From: Moraxella osloensis
GTDB lineage: Bacteria; Pseudomonadota; Gammaproteobacteria; Pseudomonadales; Moraxellaceae
DNA length: 64,000 nt
Direction of reading: 5' to 3'
NCBI RefSeq assembly: GCF_009867135.1
Contig: NZ_CP047226.1
Span: 1,550,001 to 1,614,000, forward strand
Within the stretch, counting starts at the first letter, position 1. Every line of letters begins with the position of its first letter. Positions 59,507-64,000 of this stretch are shown piece after piece. The notes under the pieces were generated by a model. It searched no databases. It saw nothing but the letters and a program-made list of their open reading frames with translations, and was not told where the DNA came from. The position numbers were made by a program, and so were the translations under genes.

Positions 59507-59913
59507 ACTTGCCTATCATCGCTGATACTAGCGTTTGGATAGACTATTTTAACGGTCATTCAACACCTCACACCGATTTTTTGGACACGCAACTTGAGGC
59601 AAGTAATGTGGCAATTTTTGATGTAATTTTGATGGAAATCTTGCAAGGTTTTCGCCTTGATACAGACTACAATCAAGCCAAAAATGCCCTTGATAGTTTA
59701 TTATGTTACGATATTTTAAACCAACAAAATGCGATTAAATACGCTGACTATTACCGCCAATTACGCAAGCAAGGCATTACCATTCGTAAAGCCAATGATG
59801 TGATGATTGCTAGTTTTTGCGTTGAACATCAATTACCCCTGTTATTTTGCGATAGGGATTTTATTCCGTTTACTCAGCATTTTGGGTTGATTTCTGCATT
59901 GAATTTTAGTTAA
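59503..59913 (+). CDS. vapC: Type II toxin VapC, PIN-domain ribonuclease
   Basis: A 136-residue PIN-domain endoribonuclease; many VapC toxins cut tRNA. Acidic active-site residues: Asp8 in ADTSVWIDYFNG, Glu45 in VILMEILQGF, Asp99 in RKANDVMIASF, and Asp117/Asp119 in FCDRDFIPF. All four positions are kept, so it should be active. It starts with GTG overlapping the vapB stop. The 3' end runs to within 2 bp of the yejE stop, which reads the other way. Confidence 0.93.
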   Translation: MNLPIIADTSVWIDYFNGHSTPHTDFLDTQLEASNVAIFDVILMEILQGFRLDTDYNQAKNALDSLLCYDILNQQNAIKYADYYRQLRKQGITIRKANDVMIASFCVEHQLPLLFCDRDFIPFTQHFGLISALNFS

Positions 59914-59914
59914 T

Positions 59915-60937
59915 TCAAGACTGCCGTGGGTCAAATGCATCTCGCAGCGCTTCTCCAATAAAAATCAGCAGCGACAACACAATCGTCAAACTAAAAAATC
60001 CGGCAAGCGCCAGCCACGGTGAATCCAAATTATCTTTTCCCTGTGAGATTAGCTCCCCCAAAGACGGCGACCCTGCAGGCAAGCCATAACCCAAATAATC
60101 AAGCGTGGTGAGTGCCGTGATATTCGCCGTCAAAATAAACGGCAACTGCGACAGACTCGACGACATCGCATTGGGCAAAATATGGCGAAACATAATCTTG
60201 GCATCTGACACCCCCATCGCTTTTGCCGACCGCACATAATCAAAATTTCTCGCTCGCAAAAACTCGGCACGCACCAGACCAACGAGCCCCATCCAGCCAA
60301 AGAGCAGCATCAGCCCAAACAACACAAACACACTTGGGCTAAACAGACTGACCAAAATAATAATCATAAATAGCTGTGGTAGACCACCCCACACTTCCAT
60401 CAACCGCTGACCCACCAAATCCGTCCAGCCGCCAAAATACCCTTGCACCGCCCCCACCGCAATGCCAATGATTGACCCTGCCACCGTCAACGCCAACCCA
60501 AATAATAGCGATACACGCAAGCCATACAATACCCTTGCCAGCACATCTCGACCTTGGTCGTCCGTGCCGAGCCAGTTTTGGGCATTGGGCGGGGCAGGAA
60601 ACGGCACCGAGCGCATGACACTTGGCGTTTGGTCGGCAAACGGTATCATAGGCTCAATCATATAGCCATGTTGGTTGATTAGGTCTTTGACCACAGGGTC
60701 TTGGTAGTTGGTTTCGGTCTCGAACACACCGCCAAAGGTGGTTTCGGGGTAAGACTTGACGATGGGAAAATACCAGTGATTTTGATAATTAACCAGCATC
60801 GGCTTGTCATTGGCGATAAGGTTTGCCCCCATGCAGGCAAGGAAAATCAAGCTAAACATGATGAGCGAAACAAATCCCAACCGATTACGCCGAAAGCGGT
60901 GAATGCGCGCTTGCCAAACAGGATGTTTTATCAGCAT
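59915..60937 (-). CDS. yejE: Peptide ABC transporter permease YejE
   Basis: 340-residue inner-membrane permease with six helices. The inner-membrane signature EAA-loop region (YVRSAKAMGVSDAKIMFRHILPNAMSS) contacts the ATPase. NWLGTDDQGRDVLARVLYG is typical of DppC/YejE. Starts by TAATG overlap with the yejB stop. Its 3' end now abuts vapC. Confidence 0.95.
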   Translation of the reverse strand: MLIKHPVWQARIHRFRRNRLGFVSLIMFSLIFLACMGANLIANDKPMLVNYQNHWYFPIVKSYPETTFGGVFETETNYQDPVVKDLINQHGYMIEPMIPFADQTPSVMRSVPFPAPPNAQNWLGTDDQGRDVLARVLYGLRVSLLFGLALTVAGSIIGIAVGAVQGYFGGWTDLVGQRLMEVWGGLPQLFMIIILVSLFSPSVFVLFGLMLLFGWMGLVGLVRAEFLRARNFDYVRSAKAMGVSDAKIMFRHILPNAMSSSLSQLPFILTANITALTTLDYLGYGLPAGSPSLGELISQGKDNLDSPWLALAGFFSLTIVLSLLIFIGEALRDAFDPRQS

Positions 60938-61986
60938 TAGCGACCCTCAAAATCAATACGGGGATCAATGAGATGATAAGTCACATCACTTATCAACTGC
61001 AAAATCAGCCCCATCAAGGTAAAAATAAACAACGTGCCAAAAATTACCGGATAATCGCGTTGCCCAATCGCTTCAAACCCCAGTCGTCCCAAACCATCTA
61101 AGTTAAAAATTACTTCAATCAAAAAATTGCCGGTAAAAAATATTCCCACAATCGCCGATGGCAAGCCTGCAATAATAATCATCATCGCATTGCGAAATAC
61201 ATGACCGTATAGCACTTTTTTTTCGCTTAACCCTTTACTGCGAGCCGTCAGCACGTATTGTTTGTTCAACTCTTCCATAAAACTAAATTTGGTCAAATAC
61301 GCCAGGCCTGCAAACCCGCCAATCGTGCTTGCCGTGATGGGTAATGCCAAATGCCAAAAATAATCTTTGATTTTGCCAAACGTGGACAGCTTATCAAAAT
61401 TCTCACTCACCAAGCCTTGTAGCGGAAAAATCTGCCAATAACTCCCCCCTGCCAACATCACCAGTAACACCACCGCAAGCACAAACACAGGCACGGCATA
61501 ACTCACCGCAAGCAGCAACGCGGTAGTTTTATCCATTAGTGAATTATGGCGTCTGGCTTTGGCAATCCCTAGCGGTACAGCGATTAAATAAATCAGTAGC
61601 GTACTCCAAAGTCCTAGTGAAATCGACACAGGCATTTTATCCAAAATCAACTCGCCCACGGGTTTACCCTTAAAAAATGAGGTACCAAAATCGCCCTTGG
61701 CATAGCTTGTCAACATGAGCCAAAATCGCTCGGGCGCGGATTTATCAAAGCCGTATTGTTTTTTGATAGCCTCGACCATGTCTGGCGATAAACCGCGACT
61801 GCCTTGATAAGTGGTCGTTGACAGTTGGGTTTGGGTGGCGCCCTGTTTTTGTTCTGCTTCAATTTGGGATATTTTTTGCTCGACAGGACCGCCCGGCGCC
61901 GATTGGACAATGGCGAAATTGGTGAGCAGAATCAAAAACAAGGTGGGGATGATTAACAACAGCCGTTTAAGAATATATTTGCCCAT
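60937..61986 (-). CDS. yejB: Peptide ABC transporter permease YejB
   Basis: 349-residue partner permease. N-terminal helix KRLLLIIPTLFLILLTNFAIV, PGGPVEQ, then YVLTARSKGLSEKKVLYGHVFRNAMMI (EAA loop). Forms the channel with YejE. It lies 21 bp downstream of gloB and 1 bp overlapped with yejE, so co-transcribed. Confidence 0.95.
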   Translation of the reverse strand: MGKYILKRLLLIIPTLFLILLTNFAIVQSAPGGPVEQKISQIEAEQKQGATQTQLSTTTYQGSRGLSPDMVEAIKKQYGFDKSAPERFWLMLTSYAKGDFGTSFFKGKPVGELILDKMPVSISLGLWSTLLIYLIAVPLGIAKARRHNSLMDKTTALLLAVSYAVPVFVLAVVLLVMLAGGSYWQIFPLQGLVSENFDKLSTFGKIKDYFWHLALPITASTIGGFAGLAYLTKFSFMEELNKQYVLTARSKGLSEKKVLYGHVFRNAMMIIIAGLPSAIVGIFFTGNFLIEVIFNLDGLGRLGFEAIGQRDYPVIFGTLFIFTLMGLILQLISDVTYHLIDPRIDFEGR

Positions 61987-62007
61987 GATTATCCCTCATT
62001 ATTAGCC

Positions 62008-62808
62008 TTAAAAGTTATTCTTTAGTTGACGTAAGGCTTTAAATATCTCAAACGGACTGTCATCCTCAATCCCTGTCTGCGTTTGTACGGTTTTTATCAT
62101 CTCATCACTGGGTGCAATCACCGCACGCATAAACGGATTGATGGCTTTTTCATCGGCTAACGAGGTTGGCAAGGTTGGCGTATTTTGCTGGCGTAACTCA
62201 CTGTCATGCGCTATTGCCTGTGCAATGGCTGGGTTATTGGGCTCGATAAACTGAGCAAAGTTAAGATTTGACAAGGTATACTCATGGGCAGGATAAAATA
62301 GCGTTTCATCGTCATGTAACTGCGCAAAACGCTCAAAGCTTTCAAACAACGTCTCAATCGTGCCGGTGAAAACACGGCCACAACCTGCGCGAAATAGCGT
62401 ATCGCCACAAAAAATATGCAGACGGTTATCAAGCGTCACTAAGTACGCTAAATGTTTTTCGGTATGCCCTGCCACTTGCCACACCTGCACAGGACTGCCC
62501 CAAGCGGTTAATTCGCGCCCTTCAGCGACGGGGATTAAATGCGTGGCATTGATTAGCGGGTGAATATTGGCATGGGCAAAAACTTGGGCATTTGGAAACG
62601 CATTTGCCAATGCTGTGACGCCGCCGATGTGGTCGCTGTGATGATGGGTCACCCAGATTTGGCTAATTGTGAGGTTTTGATTTTTGACAAAATCGAGTAC
62701 AGGCTTGTCATCGCCAGCATCAACAATAATCACTTCTTGTGTTTCATCATTGATAATCGCCCAAATGTAGTTGTCAGTGAAGGCTGGGATTGGGTGGATT
62801 TTTAGCAT
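62008..62808 (-). CDS. gloB: Hydroxyacylglutathione hydrolase (glyoxalase II)
   Basis: Metallo-beta-lactamase-fold enzyme that hydrolyses S-lactoylglutathione. Metal site THHHSDHIGG, then AGHTEKHLAYL, CGDTLFRAGCGR and the C-terminal glutathione-binding domain. Start at ATG 62808 gives 266 residues, matching the family; the frame extends 23 codons further upstream without homology. Its placement between yejA and yejB is unusual but may reflect one transcript. Confidence 0.95.
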   Translation of the reverse strand: MLKIHPIPAFTDNYIWAIINDETQEVIIVDAGDDKPVLDFVKNQNLTISQIWVTHHHSDHIGGVTALANAFPNAQVFAHANIHPLINATHLIPVAEGRELTAWGSPVQVWQVAGHTEKHLAYLVTLDNRLHIFCGDTLFRAGCGRVFTGTIETLFESFERFAQLHDDETLFYPAHEYTLSNLNFAQFIEPNNPAIAQAIAHDSELRQQNTPTLPTSLADEKAINPFMRAVIAPSDEMIKTVQTQTGIEDDSPFEIFKALRQLKNNF

Positions 62809-62822
62809 TGTTTTATTCCTTA

Positions 62823-64000
62823 TTATTTTCCTAAATACTGCATGACTTGTGCTTGTTTGTCTTTGTTCGCCCACCAATAATCGATACCGATGGCATTGCT
62901 TGGCAGCGGCCCATGCTCATAAAATTTCCAATACGCCACATTGTCAGTATGCTTGCCATAAGTTGGCACGACATAATAGCCCGCCCGTAGCAGACGGTCT
63001 AATACTTTGCTGTACAGCACAATATCGTCACGATTTTTGGAGACTATGAGTTTGGCAATCACCGCATCAATGGCTTTGTTTTTGATACCCGCCGAGTTTT
63101 GGTTGCCTTTTTCGTCTGCGGCTTGTGAGCCCCACATATAGGTTTGTTCTGCGCCAGGTGACAAACTTTGGGCAAACATATCGATAATCATGTCGTAGTC
63201 GTATCTGCGAGTGCGCTCTAAGTACTGGGGGACATCGGCTTGGCGAAAGCTGGCATCAAAACCGAGACGTTGCAGGTTACGTAAAAAAGGCAACACGATG
63301 CGCGCATTCTTGGCATCGGTGGATAAAAATTCCAGTTTGGCGGGCTGACCATTGGGCTGATATAGCTTCATATTTTGGTATTTGAAACCCGCTTGCAGCA
63401 GCAATTCACGCGCTTTTAATAAGTTATCTCGATTAAATCCATCGCCCGTTGATTTGGGGGCTTGCCAGTCGCTTAAAACAGCCTGTCTTTGAATGGGCTC
63501 AAGGTCAGGTAATAGCGGATTGATAACTGCCAGTTCTTGTGGCGTTGGCGTGCCGGTTGCGGCAAGCGCTGACCCATGAAAAAAACTTTGCAAGCGCTCA
63601 TATTGTCCATAAAACATGGTTTTATTAAGCCATTCAAAATCATACGCCAGTGTCATCGCTTGGCGCACCCGAATATCTTGAAAAATCGGTCGGCGCAAAT
63701 TCATCACAATCGCTTGCATTGGTACGGGGTTATTATTGGCGATTTGCGCTTTGGTGATCATACCTGCTTTGACGGCAGGAAAGTTATACCCCGTCGACCA
63801 TGTCCGCGCTTTAGTTTCAGCACGGAAAAAATATTCGCCTGATTTAAAGCCTTCAAATGCCACTTCGGGGTTTTGATAATATACATATTTAATTTGGTCA
63901 AAATTATAGCGACCGACATTTACCACCACGCCCGCGTCAGGTTTGGCGCCCCAATAATTGGGGTCACGCACATAAGTAATAGCGCGTCCTGCATCGATTG
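62823..64000 (-). CDS. yejA: Peptide-binding protein of the Yej transporter, 5' part outside window
   Basis: Periplasmic solute-binding protein of the SBP_bac_5 family. The frame is open to the right edge (GRAITYVRDPNYWGAK), so about 200-250 N-terminal residues including the signal peptide are missing. Seen: AIVMNLRRPIFQDIRVRQAMTLAYDFEWLNKTMFYGQYERLQSFF, ARELLLQAGFKY, QADVPQYLERTRRYDYDMIIDMFAQS, ending in YWWANKDKQAQVMQYLGK. First gene of the yej-type cluster. Family clear; yejA rather than oppA is inferred from size, motifs and neighbours. Confidence 0.93.
   Translation of the reverse strand, partial: IDAGRAITYVRDPNYWGAKPDAGVVVNVGRYNFDQIKYVYYQNPEVAFEGFKSGEYFFRAETKARTWSTGYNFPAVKAGMITKAQIANNNPVPMQAIVMNLRRPIFQDIRVRQAMTLAYDFEWLNKTMFYGQYERLQSFFHGSALAATGTPTPQELAVINPLLPDLEPIQRQAVLSDWQAPKSTGDGFNRDNLLKARELLLQAGFKYQNMKLYQPNGQPAKLEFLSTDAKNARIVLPFLRNLQRLGFDASFRQADVPQYLERTRRYDYDMIIDMFAQSLSPGAEQTYMWGSQAADEKGNQNSAGIKNKAIDAVIAKLIVSKNRDDIVLYSKVLDRLLRAGYYVVPTYGKHTDNVAYWKFYEHGPLPSNAIGIDYWWANKDKQAQVMQYLGK

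Overview
The window is a chromosomal segment of a gammaproteobacterium of the family Moraxellaceae. The gene content fits a Moraxella osloensis (Faucicola)-like organism better than Acinetobacter. Supporting features are the monomeric NADP isocitrate dehydrogenase, the long GAPDH isoform, the MutT-ThiE fusion, type IV pilus PilB, a YejABEF-type transporter and a moderate G+C content with AT-rich spacers. The species assignment is inference from gene families, not from a marker-gene comparison. About 50 protein genes, three tRNAs, two complete insertion sequences and many clear Rho-independent terminators are visible. No rRNA, CRISPR array or prophage is seen.

Layout. 1-6.3 kb: 3' end of nrdA with its terminator, a tiny lipoprotein, an MscS-type channel, a HIT protein, a membrane adenylate/guanylate cyclase, then an intact IS (5217-6303) inserted right behind the cyclase stop. 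6.4-13.3 kb (minus strand): icd, a TerD-domain protein paired with a WYL regulator, recJ. 13.6-22.4 kb (plus strand): a small helical protein, a TonB-dependent receptor, the nitrogen two-component pair ntrB-ntrC with a Ser/Thr-kinase-like gene overlapping the ntrC stop, tRNA-Leu(UAG), and an orphan AAA ATPase. 22.5-36.5 kb (minus strand): clpA, clpS, a coiled-coil membrane protein, hemE-argC, obg, proB, an AT-rich SUKH-type gene, gap, a lipocalin, and mutT-thiE. 36.5-39.1 kb: Fur-box-controlled hemP, a second IS (36808-37949), an acyl-CoA-type SDR dehydrogenase and the wreck of an acyl-CoA synthetase. 39.3-43.8 kb: orn, rsgA with a leader ORF, a rhodanese, a glutaredoxin, secB, and a pteridine-reductase-like SDR. 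43.9-51.9 kb (minus strand): a DegS-like protease, lysS, prfA, a KAS III-like synthase, a methyltransferase, folD. 52.1-53.9 kb: tRNA-Cys, tRNA-Leu(UAA), flavohemoprotein hmp. 53.9-64 kb (minus strand): pilB, a frameshifted DHA2-type MFS pump, and a yejA-gloB-yejB-yejE-yejF peptide-import operon split by a plus-strand vapBC toxin-antitoxin module.

Most genes are housekeeping. Points of interest are the coupling of a kinase-like gene to ntrC (whose product has a long Ser/Thr/Pro-rich linker), the vapBC insertion into an ABC-transporter operon, the poly-T frameshift in the MFS pump, and a hexanucleotide repeat upstream of pilB. The spacers also repeatedly carry short tandem duplications with 8-16 bp units of unrelated sequence. 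No single locus can be called a new system from sequence alone. The ntrBC-kinase and TerD-WYL loci are the best candidates for under-described biology.
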